Shown: piece after piece, positions 8,960-17,135 of the stretch
How positions within the stretch are numbered: position 1 is the stretch's first letter
How the letters are laid out: each line of letters starts with the position of its first letter
From: Paenibacillus catalpae
GTDB lineage: Bacteria > Bacillota > Bacilli > Paenibacillales > Paenibacillaceae
Direction of reading: 5' to 3'
DNA length: 64,000 nt
NCBI RefSeq assembly: GCF_900112695.1
Contig: NZ_FOMT01000002.1
Location: 750,479-814,478 of the forward strand
Program-made: the position numbers and the translations under genes
Notes under the pieces: model-generated
The model's input: only the letters and a program-made list of their open reading frames with translations
Told to the model about the DNA's origin: nothing
The model's database searches: none

Positions 8960-9310
8960 TTAGACTTCTTCTTCCTCGTACCACTGTTCAAGCTGAGCTT
9001 GCAGGGCACGGATCTCGGTGAGCAGCGCAATCAGCGGGTAAGCCGACTCCTTCACAGCCGCAAAATCACGTTCCAGTTCATTAATGTAGTCAAGACCCGA
9101 AACGATTCGGACCGTGCTGTCATGCAGCTCCACATTGTCGCATTCAGCAACAGCGTACGGCAGCTGAGGCACGCGTTCAGCAGTCAGCTTGTCGATCTCT
9201 TTATGGAGGCGCAGATTAAGCGCGCTGAGCTGGTAAGCATGGGATTCCGGCATCTCAACAAAGAAAATGTTGCTGCCGCCGTTCATAAGGACGTAACGCA
9301 TAGTAGGCAT
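8960..9310 (-). CDS. Conserved-looking hypothetical protein, 116 residues
   Basis: No domain recognised. The frame starts MPTMRYVLMNGGSNIFFVEMP; GAGGGGAG lies about a dozen bases upstream of ATG 9310, and a second ATG three codons later is also possible. An N-terminal beta hairpin-like part is followed by a helical, acidic region ending EEEEV. There are no cysteines of note except one, and no membrane segment. It is divergent from the SprT gene, with about 100 bases between the two starts. I would not assign a function. Confidence 0.65.
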   Translation of the reverse strand: MPTMRYVLMNGGSNIFFVEMPESHAYQLSALNLRLHKEIDKLTAERVPQLPYAVAECDNVELHDSTVRIVSGLDYINELERDFAAVKESAYPLIALLTEIRALQAQLEQWYEEEEV

Positions 9311-9413
9311 AGTGTAAATAAACTCCCCTCGTTGGCGCAGGTTTCTATAATGATTGCTACTTGACAGTGTAGCCTATGATCGCTTTAAAATTCAAGTAGT
9401 GGGGGCGAATACA

Positions 9414-9887
9414 ATGACAATTACGATGGATGATCAAACACTGCAGCGGTGGGTGGAGCGCGTATCGCTCGAAAGCTTTGGAAGGCCGTTTCTTCACCGG
9501 GCAACTTTTAACCGGAGACTTACGGCAACCGGCGGACGTTATTTTACGAAATCGCACAATATTGAGATCAGTCCGCGTCAGCTTGAAGCGTTTGGCGTAG
9601 AGGAAACCGAAAAAATTATTAAGCATGAGCTATGCCATTATCATCTTCATATTATGAAGAGAGGATACCAGCATAGAGATGAAGACTTCAAAAAAATGCT
9701 CGCATATGTGGGCGGGTCCCGTTACTGCAAATCGCTTCCGGAAAGAGCCGCAAAGGCGCAGGCGCCTTATAAATACAAGCTTGTATGCCATAGCTGCGGT
9801 ACCGAATATCCGCGTAAAAGAAGGCTTGATCCAGCCCGTTATGCATGCGGAAAATGTCGCGGAAAACTTTTTTTAAAAAACGCTTGA
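9414..9887 (+). CDS. SprT family zinc-metallopeptidase-like protein
   Basis: 157 residues from ATG 9414 (GTGGGGG eight bases upstream). The SprT core has the HExxH zinc motif as H71-E-L-C-H75, with YHLH following, and a C-terminal zinc ribbon with CHSCG and CGKCRG. SprT/Spartan-like proteins cleave proteins or DNA-protein crosslinks; the Bacillus members (YdcK-type) have no settled role. The tRNA operon promoter overlaps the end of the coding region. Confidence 0.9.
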   Translation: MTITMDDQTLQRWVERVSLESFGRPFLHRATFNRRLTATGGRYFTKSHNIEISPRQLEAFGVEETEKIIKHELCHYHLHIMKRGYQHRDEDFKKMLAYVGGSRYCKSLPERAAKAQAPYKYKLVCHSCGTEYPRKRRLDPARYACGKCRGKLFLKNA

Positions 9888-9912
9888 CCTTCGGAAATGA
9901 CCGTGATATATT
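9884..9912 (+). promoter_or_regulatory. Promoter of the tRNA operon
   Basis: TTGACC, a 17-base spacer and TATATT, a near-consensus sigma-A promoter about 60 bases before tRNA-Asn. The -35 sits on the last codons and stop of the SprT gene. Confidence 0.8.
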
Positions 9913-9975
9913 ATTACTTGTCGCCGCGGTAATTGAGCGGTTGGAACGAATGAAAAAACAAGTGATTCAAAGCAT

Positions 9976-10051
9976 TCCCTGATAGCTCAGTTGGTAGAGC
10001 ACTCGACTGTTAATCGAGTTGTCACAGGTTCGAGTCCTGTTCGGGGAGCCA
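9976..10051 (+). tRNA. tRNA-Asn (GTT)
   Basis: Complete cloverleaf with acceptor TCCCTGA/TCGGGGA, D arm AGCTCAGTTGGTAGAGC, anticodon loop CTGTTAA, T loop GGTTCGAGTCC, and encoded CCA. Confidence 0.97.
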
Positions 10052-10052
10052 T

Positions 10053-10143
10053 GGAGAGATACCCAAGTGGCTCAAGGGGACCCTCTGCTAAGGGGTTAGA
10101 CTGCGTAAGTGGTGCGAGGGTTCGAATCCCTCTCTCTCCGCCA
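10053..10143 (+). tRNA. tRNA-Ser (GCT)
   Basis: Long variable arm (class II), acceptor GGAGAGA/TCTCTCC, anticodon GCT reading AGC/AGT, and encoded CCA. It begins two bases after the previous tRNA. Confidence 0.96.
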
Positions 10144-10199
10144 TAATTTTCTTGGTGGACAAGTCGCTCGAGAGAGATGACAATAGGAACAAGAAGTAA

Positions 10200-10274
10200 G
10201 GCCCGTTGGTCAAGGGGTTAAGACACCTCCCTTTCACGGAGGTAACAGGGGTTCGAATCCCCTACGGGTCACCA
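10200..10274 (+). tRNA. tRNA-Glu (TTC)
   Basis: Acceptor GGCCCGT/ACGGGTC, anticodon loop CTTTCAC with TTC, T loop GGTTCGAATCC, and encoded CCA. Confidence 0.97.
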
Positions 10275-10324
10275 ATTTCCTCAATGAGTGAAGCAAGCTC
10301 TCAAGAGTGCGTTTTACAACATGA

Positions 10325-10400
10325 GAGCCATTAGCTCAGTTGGTAGAGCACCTGACTTTTAATCAGGGTGTCGAAGGTTCGAGTCCTTCATGGCTCACCA
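10325..10400 (+). tRNA. tRNA-Lys (TTT)
   Basis: Acceptor GAGCCAT/ATGGCTC, anticodon loop CTTTTAA, standard D and T arms, and encoded CCA. This gives an internal comparison for the tRNA-like element near 22.9 kb. Confidence 0.97.
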
Positions 10401-10453
10401 TTTACTTCTTCCCTCGAAGTAAGATGGTATGAAGGAAAAGATTCTTAAAATGT

Positions 10454-10539
10454 GCGGTAGTGGTGGAATGGCAGACACGCTATCTTGAGGGGGTAGTGGG
10501 TGTATACCCGTGGAGGTTCGAGTCCTCTCTACCGCACCA
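10454..10539 (+). tRNA. tRNA-Leu (GAG)
   Basis: Class II tRNA with acceptor GCGGTAG/CTACCGC, anticodon loop TTGAGGG giving GAG, long variable arm GTGGGTGTATACCCGT, and encoded CCA. Confidence 0.95.
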
Positions 10540-10554
10540 TAACTTAAATGATCC

Positions 10555-10582
10555 AATCCCTTACGATGTAAGGGATTTTTTT
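10555..10582 (+). terminator. Terminator of the tRNA operon
   Basis: AATCCCTTAC and GTAAGGGATT arms with a three-base loop and a T run. Confidence 0.85.
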
Positions 10583-10609
10583 ATTTGTCCTTATAATCGG
10601 ATATATACT

Positions 10610-10638
10610 TTGGACTTTCGGATAAGCATGGCTATAAT
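10610..10638 (+). promoter_or_regulatory. Promoter of the two-component operon
   Basis: TTGGAC, a 17-base spacer and TATAAT, 40 bases before the response regulator start. Confidence 0.7.
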
Positions 10639-10677
10639 AAAAAGAATACGGAATGTACGATAAGGAGTGATAACGGC

Positions 10678-11370
10678 ATGATCAAAGTGCTGGTTGTGGA
10701 TGATGAAATCAGCATCTCCAGCGCGATAGCTTACGCGCTGCAGCGTGAGGGATTTACGGTGGAGACGGCCGGGGATGGAATGGAGGCGCTCGAGAGAGTT
10801 GCAGCATTCAAGCCGGACGTTATGGTTCTGGATGTGATGATGCCCAAGATGAATGGCTACGAGGTGTGCCGAAAGCTGGAGGCGGGTAACAGACCGGCCA
10901 TCATGCTGCTCACCGTTAAAAACGATATTGTTGATAAAGTGCTTGGGCTTGAGCTTGGGGCCGATGATTACATGACCAAACCGTTTGATATTCGGGAAGT
11001 GGTCGCACGGGTAAAGGCTCTGCACAGGCGCCGACAAATTGAATCGCCTGAACAGGATTCCGACAAAGAAGGAAAACTGGAGCTTGGCGGGATAGCCATC
11101 GAGCTGCTAAGCCGTACCGTTAAGATTGATGGTCAGATGGTGGATCTGACGCCTAAGGAATTTGATTTGCTGGCGCTGCTGGCGAAGCATCCTGACCGGG
11201 TATATACCCGGGAGGCACTGCTCGAACAGGTGTGGGATATGGATTTTGCAGGTGGGACGCGTACGGTAGATATTCATGTTCAGCGGCTGCGCAAGAAGCT
11301 TGGCGATTGGCAGGGTTTGATTCAGACCGTTTACGGAATCGGTTATAAAAGCACGAGGACATTATCATGA
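10678..11370 (+). CDS. OmpR/PhoB-family response regulator
   Basis: 230 residues. The receiver domain has acidic pocket D8-D9, phospho-acceptor D52 (VMVLDVMMPKMNG), the T/K switch residues (LLTVKND, DYMTKPF), and a C-terminal winged helix with EFDLLALLAKHPDRVYTREALLEQVW. It should bind direct repeats with about 11-base phase. It overlaps the kinase gene by ATGA, so the two are translationally coupled. The three transcription units that follow carry a shared promoter box that this regulator could recognise; that link is inference from position and box architecture. Confidence 0.95.
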   Translation: MIKVLVVDDEISISSAIAYALQREGFTVETAGDGMEALERVAAFKPDVMVLDVMMPKMNGYEVCRKLEAGNRPAIMLLTVKNDIVDKVLGLELGADDYMTKPFDIREVVARVKALHRRRQIESPEQDSDKEGKLELGGIAIELLSRTVKIDGQMVDLTPKEFDLLALLAKHPDRVYTREALLEQVWDMDFAGGTRTVDIHVQRLRKKLGDWQGLIQTVYGIGYKSTRTLS

Positions 11371-12893
11371 CCCGATCAGCCGTTTCCCGGCATAAGTTCA
11401 GGATCGGCCTTAAAGGGAAAATTACCTTTTTTCTGGCGCTTCTGCTTGCATTTGTTGTGGTGCTTCTAAGCATGCTTGTGCTTGCGGGTATTCGCGAGGA
11501 TCAACAGAGGCGGATGGAGCAAAGCTTTGCCCAGCTGGCGAATTCGGCTAATCTGCGTGTCCGCTCGGAATATTTGACTGGTGAACGGGTGTCGCCGGAT
11601 GAATTCATGGAACGTAACGCCCAAAGCCTGGCGGTAGATCTCGGTGGGCAAAGCGGAATGGCGGTTACGTTATACAGTGCTGCCGGAGTGTTTGCCGGGA
11701 CATCGCTGCCGGTTCAGCCGCTGACCGATGTCAAGGATGCACTTGCTCATACGGCCAAAGGTCAAGCGGCGTATATTACGCTCGGCAATCAGATTTTGTA
11801 TCTGGCACCGCTCTACAATGCCGATCAATTTCTGGGTACCGTACAATTCCACGGCTCGCTTCAAGAACAGAAAATGTTCTACCGTCATATTCGCGACTTG
11901 TTTATAGGGACGGGGGCTGCCGTATTGGCAGCTGGTCTCCTGCTTGGTTATTTGTACGTATGGCGGCAAGTGTATATCCTTGGGAAGCTGAATCAGGCTG
12001 CCCGGGATATCGGGGAAGGCCGTTATCTGGACAAGCCGCCGGTCCGCCGGCTGGATGAGGTTGGCGAGCTGGCTGAAGGGATTTACGATATGAGCGGCAG
12101 CATTGCCTCCTATGTCAGCGAATTAAACGAAGAGAAACAAAAGCTGCTGACCGCTATTCAGAGACTGCAGGAGCTGGAGCAGCAGCAAAAGCAGTTCATC
12201 GGCAATATCAGTCATGAGCTGAAAACCCCATTAACTTCTATCCTTGCGTACTCCGATCTGCTTGGCATGTACAGCGATGATCCGGTTCTGCTGCAGAATG
12301 CCCGTACCCAGATCAGCAAGGAAGCGGAGCGGTTGTATGCGCTGATCGAGAAAGCTCTTCAGCTCTCATCCATGGATATTTATGATTTTAAGACGAATGC
12401 TGCCAGGTTTGAGGTGAAGCCACTGCTGGAGGAGGCTTTAGGCCGTCTGCATATCAAAGCGGAAAAGCAAAGGATTTCGCTTTCTTCCGATTTGATCAAT
12501 GATCAGGTATGGGCGGATCAAGATAACCTTATGCATATGGTAACGAATTTGCTGAGTAATGCTATCAAATATAATCGTCCCGGAGGGTGGGTACGGCTAT
12601 CCAACCGTTCGGAAATTGCGTCCTCCGGTGAACGCCGTGTTATTATCGAGGTTGCGGATAATGGCATCGGTATCCCTGAGGAGCTTCAGAGCCGAATCTT
12701 TGATCCTTTCTATACGGTTAGTGACGATCGTTCCCGGGAAACCGGAGGCACGGGGCTTGGCCTCGCCTTGGTGAGAAGCCTGGCCGAGAAGCAGCATGGT
12801 TCAGTGAAATTGGCCGAATCTGGACCTGAGGGCTCCAGATTTGTTATCACCTTGCCCGGTGATCCTATAGAAATAGGGTCTCAAGAAAAATGA
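11367..12893 (+). CDS. Membrane sensor histidine kinase (HAMP-HisKA-HATPase)
   Basis: 508 residues. TM1 lies at about 17-38, an extracytoplasmic sensor region of about 130 residues follows, TM2 is at about 172-195, and then a HAMP domain. The dimerisation/phospho-acceptor helix has ISHELKTPLTS with H283, and the ATPase domain has the N box (NLLSNAIKYN), G1 (DNGIGIPEE) and G2 (GGTGLGLAL). It phosphorylates the regulator encoded just upstream. The signal is unknown; the envelope genes downstream suggest wall or membrane status. Confidence 0.95.
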   Translation: MTRSAVSRHKFRIGLKGKITFFLALLLAFVVVLLSMLVLAGIREDQQRRMEQSFAQLANSANLRVRSEYLTGERVSPDEFMERNAQSLAVDLGGQSGMAVTLYSAAGVFAGTSLPVQPLTDVKDALAHTAKGQAAYITLGNQILYLAPLYNADQFLGTVQFHGSLQEQKMFYRHIRDLFIGTGAAVLAAGLLLGYLYVWRQVYILGKLNQAARDIGEGRYLDKPPVRRLDEVGELAEGIYDMSGSIASYVSELNEEKQKLLTAIQRLQELEQQQKQFIGNISHELKTPLTSILAYSDLLGMYSDDPVLLQNARTQISKEAERLYALIEKALQLSSMDIYDFKTNAARFEVKPLLEEALGRLHIKAEKQRISLSSDLINDQVWADQDNLMHMVTNLLSNAIKYNRPGGWVRLSNRSEIASSGERRVIIEVADNGIGIPEELQSRIFDPFYTVSDDRSRETGGTGLGLALVRSLAEKQHGSVKLAESGPEGSRFVITLPGDPIEIGSQEK

Positions 12894-12896
12894 ACA

Positions 12897-12936
12897 ACAG
12901 CCTGGACTTTGTACAGTCTGGGCTGTTTGTGTTTTT
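12897..12936 (+). terminator. Terminator after the two-component operon
   Basis: ACAGCCTGGACT and AGTCTGGGCTGT arms with a six-base loop, then a T-rich tail. Confidence 0.8.
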
Positions 12937-12953
12937 GGATAACTTATAATAAG

Positions 12954-13009
12954 GTTACAAGTTGGATACAATTCAGAGATGTTTTCGACATAAGGGCCTT
13001 CTATACTGA
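12954..13009 (+). promoter_or_regulatory. Shared promoter box A (lipoprotein gene)
   Basis: GTTACAAGTTGGATACAA is followed 47 bases after the first TTACA by TATACT, with a GACATAAGG middle part. The same arrangement occurs at three other places in the next 3 kb. There is no recognisable -35, which fits an activator-dependent promoter. Confidence 0.7.
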
Positions 13010-13043
13010 GAGAAACTTGTTGTATAGTCCGGGGGGATCAGCG

Positions 13044-14174
13044 ATGAAACGGATCATAAAATTAGGCGCAGTGCTGTCACTCGCAGCAGCGCTTGCGGCG
13101 TGTTCCTCTGTTCAGAATGGGGATCTTGCGAATAATGGTAATAATACGAATAAACACGGGGAGTTGACGGTCGTAAAAGGCCCCGAGCAAAAGCCGAATC
13201 AGGATATTGTTGTGCAGAGCATTCACCGGTTCGAAGGAGCCAGCATGGACAAATGGCTGTCAGACGATCAGGTACAGCTCATGTACACCAAGCTCGTCAA
13301 GCAGGCTACGGCTACCGAAGAGGCTCAATACGAGTACAATACCATAAAGGTAGATTTAAGCAATAATGAGCAAAAATCTCCGGCTGAGCCTGCTAAGGAT
13401 GATGGAACCTTTGAGAAGGAGCAGCCATCCCCGGACGGTAAGTATGTTTTCGTCCAGCATTGGAAGGATAAATATACGGCACGTAACTTCATGAAGGAAG
13501 TCAGCACCGGGACAATAACTGAAATTAAGGGAAGCAACTATTTGGAAATTGGCGGCTGGCTGAATAATACTTCTTATATTCTTGCGGCAGGTTCGATGAG
13601 CGGCATTGGCGATATCCGGCAGATCACAGTTGACGGAACCGTGACATTGCTGAAGCTTGATGATCCGCAACTGGGGGATCAGCCGTTTATCAATTTTGGC
13701 ACCGGCCAGGGACGTATTTATTATACAGACAGCAATCAGACCTTGAAGCAATTCGCACCTGGCGAGCCGAAACCAACTGAGCTGGTCAAACATGCGATGA
13801 AGTTCCAGGTATCGCCGGACGGCAAACATCTCGCGGTTGAAATTCAGCAAGCAGCTGGGAAGATTGGCAGCGAGCTTCGCATATTTGATTCGAACGGAGG
13901 AGCGGAAGGATTATCGATTGCAAAAGGCGATTTGCTTCCTTACATCGAATGGTCTCCTGATTCCTCCAAGCTGGCGGCAGCAGTGTATACCGAAAATCAG
14001 AGCGGGATGAACGGGGTATATATTTTTGATTCGGCAACCGGCAAAGTTTCTCCGATCGGACCAAGTTATTTCCCGCAATATCCGCTGAGCTGGAATCCGT
14101 CAGGTACACGGCTTGGTGTGTCGGTCGCCGATAAGGACGGTATGCCTGTTACTCATATTGTTGATTTCAAATAA
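13044..14174 (+). CDS. Lipoprotein with TolB-like beta-propeller
   Basis: 376 residues from ATG 13044, after GGGGGGATCAGCG; the open frame from 12909 would overlap the promoter box. The signal peptide ends in a lipobox (AALAAC), so it is lipid-anchored outside the cell. The body has repeated propeller blades with TolB/WD40-like phrases (EQPSPDGKYVFVQHW, QVSPDGKHLAVEI, IEWSPDSSKLAAAVY, SWNPSGTRLGVSV). Such propellers usually bind proteins or glycans; the ligand is unknown. It is probably controlled by the adjacent two-component system through box A. Confidence 0.85.
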   Translation: MKRIIKLGAVLSLAAALAACSSVQNGDLANNGNNTNKHGELTVVKGPEQKPNQDIVVQSIHRFEGASMDKWLSDDQVQLMYTKLVKQATATEEAQYEYNTIKVDLSNNEQKSPAEPAKDDGTFEKEQPSPDGKYVFVQHWKDKYTARNFMKEVSTGTITEIKGSNYLEIGGWLNNTSYILAAGSMSGIGDIRQITVDGTVTLLKLDDPQLGDQPFINFGTGQGRIYYTDSNQTLKQFAPGEPKPTELVKHAMKFQVSPDGKHLAVEIQQAAGKIGSELRIFDSNGGAEGLSIAKGDLLPYIEWSPDSSKLAAAVYTENQSGMNGVYIFDSATGKVSPIGPSYFPQYPLSWNPSGTRLGVSVADKDGMPVTHIVDFK

Positions 14175-14178
14175 TAAG

Positions 14179-14207
14179 AATCCGGATCAATTGATCCGGA
14201 TTTTTTT
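14179..14207 (+). terminator. Terminator of the lipoprotein gene
   Basis: Perfect AATCCGGATCAA palindrome followed by seven T. Confidence 0.85.
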
Positions 14208-14219
14208 ATGCCGAAAACT

Positions 14220-14275
14220 GTTACATGTTCGATACAAGCCCGATATGTTTTGGAGATATCGGCTTACTATACTGA
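14220..14275 (+). promoter_or_regulatory. Shared promoter box B, followed by a two-codon frame
   Basis: GTTACATGTTCGATACAAGC, a conserved GGAGATATCG, and TATACT at the same 47-base spacing as the other boxes. A GAAGGAGCGGG ribosome site follows, then ATG AAT TAA at 14321-14329. It looks like the leader of a gene that is no longer there. Confidence 0.7.
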
Positions 14276-14358
14276 GTTCATCAACAAGAACAACAACAAA
14301 TCAACGAAGGAGCGGGCAGCATGAATTAATCAAAATTGAATCGGGCGAGGCAAAATTG

Positions 14359-14414
14359 TTTACAGGTTCGTTACAAGCTCGAAATGGTTTCGAGATATCG
14401 CCTCTATATACTGA
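14359..14414 (+). promoter_or_regulatory. Shared promoter box C (stalk-repeat protein gene)
   Basis: TTTACAGGTTCGTTACAAGC, CGAGATATCG and TATACT (14407-14412), 47 bases after the first TTACA, about 120 bases before the gene start. Confidence 0.7.
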
Positions 14415-14532
14415 AGTCAGTAAGGAGCTTCAAACAAGCGCAAAACAGGTTATAAGGTGTCAGAGAGATAAAAAGGTTAGAAGTTAGAAGAAAAGCACAA
14501 AACACAAACCAACTCTAAAGGAGATAATAAAA

Positions 14533-16014
14533 ATGAACAAGAACATTAAAAGAACAGTAGCAACCATGATGATCGCAGGGATGACCGTTTCCGGAGCAGC
14601 TGGTGTATATGCCGGAACAAATATGGAGAAGATTAATGCGTTTCTGAATCACAGCATCGGCTTTAAAATCAACGGAAGCACTTATATTCCTAAAGATGAG
14701 AACGGCAATAAGCTTGCGCCAATCACGTATCATGACACGACTTATCTGCCGGTTCGCGCTCTCTCCAATGCGTTGAACACACCAATCCAATATGACAGCA
14801 AAACAAATACAATCTACATTGGTACAAGCACAACCGATCAATGGGTACTGACAAACTACACAGCAGCTCAACTCGATGAGATCAAGAAAGCATTTGCCGG
14901 GTTTGACGGGTTCGAAACGGCTTATGCCCCGCAAATGATGATCAAAGGCGACGCTTTGCTAAAGGCAGCAGCAACGGCGGATGGCGTGAACCTGCTCTTC
15001 AAAAACATGACGGTGAACGTATCGCCACGTGACTACTCGCATGATTATGACGGTACAACCGTGATTTTATCCAACGGTGCAACGGCAAAATGGTATACAC
15101 AAGGCAAGACTTCCATGCTGAGCGTAAAAGTAGATGACCGTTACGTAACCGTAAGCTCCCCGAACGGGAAGCTGAGCAAATCCCAGCTGGAAAAAGCAGC
15201 GGTAAGCGTAACAAAAGTAGGCGCTATCCAAACGGATCTGGTAAAAGTATCGTACACAGCGGCCCAGCTCGATGAGCTCAAAAAGGCGTTTGCCGGCTTT
15301 GACGGATTTGAAACGGCTTATGCCCCGCAAATGATGGTAAATGGCGATGTTCTGCAAAAAACAGTGGCTACCGCAGACGGCGTGAACATTGTCTTCGAGA
15401 ATATGACGGTAAACGTATCGCCGCGTGATTACTCCCATGACTACGAAGGTACAACCGTAACTTTATCAAATGGTGCGAAAGCAAAATGGTACAAAATAGG
15501 CGATACCTTGATGCTGACGGTGAAAGTGGATGACCGTTATGTCACTTTGAGCTCTCCAAATGCTAATCTGACTCAAGCGCGGCTGGAGAAAGTAGCCGTT
15601 ACAGTAACAAAAGTAGGGGCTGCTCAAACCGACCTGGCGACTGTCACGTATACAGCTGCTCAAACAAAAGCGATTAAAGAGGAGTATGCGAAATTTGACG
15701 GCTTCACTGCCGCTTACGCTCCAACAAAAATGGCAAAAGACGATGCGTTCCAAAAAGTGGCGAGCGGAGATTCGGTTATCTTCTGGTTCAAGCACATGAA
15801 CGTTCAAATCTCGCCGCGAGACTACTCGTTTGGTTATGACAGCACGAATGTAACGCTGCCAAACGGCGTGAAAGCAAAATGGTTTACACCAAGCGACACG
15901 GCGATGCTGACTTTCCAAATTGACGACCGTTATGTAACGATCAGCTCGGCGGATAACAGCCTGACTAAGGCTCAAATCGAGCAAATCGCTACTGGCGTAG
16001 CTAAATTGAAATAA
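14533..16014 (+). CDS. Secreted stalk-domain protein with three about-132-residue repeats
   Basis: 493 residues with AGGAG upstream. A signal peptide at about 1-27 is followed by a copper-amine-oxidase N-terminal-like (stalk) domain (INGSTYIPKDENG ... YLPVRALSNALN). Then three tandem repeats begin near residues 108, 240 and 372, each opening YTAAQ and containing VSPRDYS (ISPRDYS in the third), a DRYVT strand and a final helix. The repeats are 396 bases apart. Repeats 1 and 2 are nearly identical at DNA level and the third is more divergent, so the duplication is recent. The function is unknown; a wall-associated or structural role is likely. Confidence 0.8.
   Translation: MNKNIKRTVATMMIAGMTVSGAAGVYAGTNMEKINAFLNHSIGFKINGSTYIPKDENGNKLAPITYHDTTYLPVRALSNALNTPIQYDSKTNTIYIGTSTTDQWVLTNYTAAQLDEIKKAFAGFDGFETAYAPQMMIKGDALLKAAATADGVNLLFKNMTVNVSPRDYSHDYDGTTVILSNGATAKWYTQGKTSMLSVKVDDRYVTVSSPNGKLSKSQLEKAAVSVTKVGAIQTDLVKVSYTAAQLDELKKAFAGFDGFETAYAPQMMVNGDVLQKTVATADGVNIVFENMTVNVSPRDYSHDYEGTTVTLSNGAKAKWYKIGDTLMLTVKVDDRYVTLSSPNANLTQARLEKVAVTVTKVGAAQTDLATVTYTAAQTKAIKEEYAKFDGFTAAYAPTKMAKDDAFQKVASGDSVIFWFKHMNVQISPRDYSFGYDSTNVTLPNGVKAKWFTPSDTAMLTFQIDDRYVTISSADNSLTKAQIEQIATGVAKLK
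14856..16011 (+). repeat. Three in-frame tandem repeats of 396 bases
   Basis: Units begin near 14856, 15252 and 15648 inside the stalk-protein gene. Constant spacing and high identity between units 1 and 2 point to recent in-frame duplication. Confidence 0.8.
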
Positions 16015-16027
16015 TCAGGCACTCCTG

Positions 16028-16067
16028 AACACCCTGTACAGCTTCGATAGCTGTACAGGGTGTTTTT
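16028..16067 (+). terminator. Terminator of the stalk-repeat gene
   Basis: AACACCCTGTACAGC and GCTGTACAGGGTGTT arms with T run. Confidence 0.9.
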
Positions 16068-16083
16068 GTTTTGTTCCCGAAAT

Positions 16084-16140
16084 GTTTGCAGGTTTGTTAC
16101 AAGCCCGAAACGGTTTGGAGATATCGCCTCAATATACTGA
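16084..16140 (+). promoter_or_regulatory. Shared promoter box D (polysaccharide deacetylase gene)
   Basis: TTTGCAGGTTTGTTACAAGC, GGAGATATCG and TATACT (16133-16138), again 47 bases after the first TTGCA, 40 bases before the gene start. Confidence 0.7.
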
Positions 16141-16177
16141 TAACTAATCAGGTTATCATCTATAGGGGGAATAAGTT

Positions 16178-17035
16178 GTGAGAATGAAAGTGATTGCTGC
16201 ACTCCTCGTTATCGCCATTGCGATCACTTGGCCGGTGTCCCAGTATGAGCTGAACGCAGCCGTTAACAAGCCTGCACATTATAAGAATAAGGTTATTGTC
16301 CTCATGTATCATCATATTGACGGGAAGGAAAGCGAAGCAACGATCTCCCCGAGCCGGTTCGGTACGCAGATGAAGCTTCTGAAGGAGAACGGCTATAATG
16401 TCATTAGTGTGGAACAATTCCTGGACTTCATGCAGAAGAAAGCAAAGGTGCCGGATAATGCAGTCGTCATTACCTTTGATGACGGCTACGAAAGCTTTGA
16501 CCAATATGCGGTTCCGATTATGAAAAAATATCATTTTGTCGCCACTCACTTCATCATCGGATCGAGCAGTGACAAACAGAATGTGCAAACGAAGCATTTG
16601 AACTGGGATACGATGCGCAAGCTTAAAGCCGAGGGCTTCAGCTTTTACAGCCATACGTATAATCAGCATGACTACGCTCCGCTCGATAAGAAAGGCCGCA
16701 AAACAGGACCTAAGCTGAGCAATCCGATCTATTTGAAGGACAAAGGCCGGGCAGAGACTCAGAAGGAATACCTGGCTCGCGTGGAGGCTGATGCACAGCT
16801 GATGGAAAAACGTCTGAAAACAGAACTGAATAACACTTATCAGATGATCGCTTTCCCGTATGGCGTATTTAACCGGGCAGCCAAGCAGCTTGAGAAAAAT
16901 GCAGGTGTTACGCTATTCTTCACCACACAGCCAGGCATTAACAAACCGGGCTCCGATGAAGTATTCCGCCTGAATGCCGGAACACCCGCACTCACGGGCA
17001 GCAAGTTTCTCGGCATGATGAAGAAATACGGATAA
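16178..17035 (+). CDS. Polysaccharide deacetylase family protein
   Basis: 285 residues. GTG 16178 lies seven bases after GGGGGA and fits better than ATG 16184. There is an N-terminal hydrophobic signal or anchor (about residues 3-20). The NodB-like domain has the metal/catalytic motif ITFDDGY near residue 100 and SHTYNQHDY as motif 2, resembling PgaB/IcaB-type extracellular deacetylases (LMYHHID, PSRFGTQM). It probably removes N-acetyl groups from a surface polysaccharide or peptidoglycan. Box D makes it part of the same likely regulon as the two preceding genes. Confidence 0.9.
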   Translation: MRMKVIAALLVIAIAITWPVSQYELNAAVNKPAHYKNKVIVLMYHHIDGKESEATISPSRFGTQMKLLKENGYNVISVEQFLDFMQKKAKVPDNAVVITFDDGYESFDQYAVPIMKKYHFVATHFIIGSSSDKQNVQTKHLNWDTMRKLKAEGFSFYSHTYNQHDYAPLDKKGRKTGPKLSNPIYLKDKGRAETQKEYLARVEADAQLMEKRLKTELNNTYQMIAFPYGVFNRAAKQLEKNAGVTLFFTTQPGINKPGSDEVFRLNAGTPALTGSKFLGMMKKYG

Positions 17036-17081
17036 TTCCGAACAAAAAAGTTTTTGTTTGGTTCCTAGGGACAAGCAGAGC

Positions 17082-17087
17082 TATAAT
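17082..17087 (+). promoter_or_regulatory. Candidate -10 of the FAH-family gene
   Basis: TATAAT 48 bases before the GTG start; the -35 (TTGGTT, 18-base spacer) is poor. Confidence 0.4.
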
Positions 17088-17135
17088 GAAGGAGGAATCT
17101 ATTGTATATCATTGGAATACCGGGAGGGCTTATTC

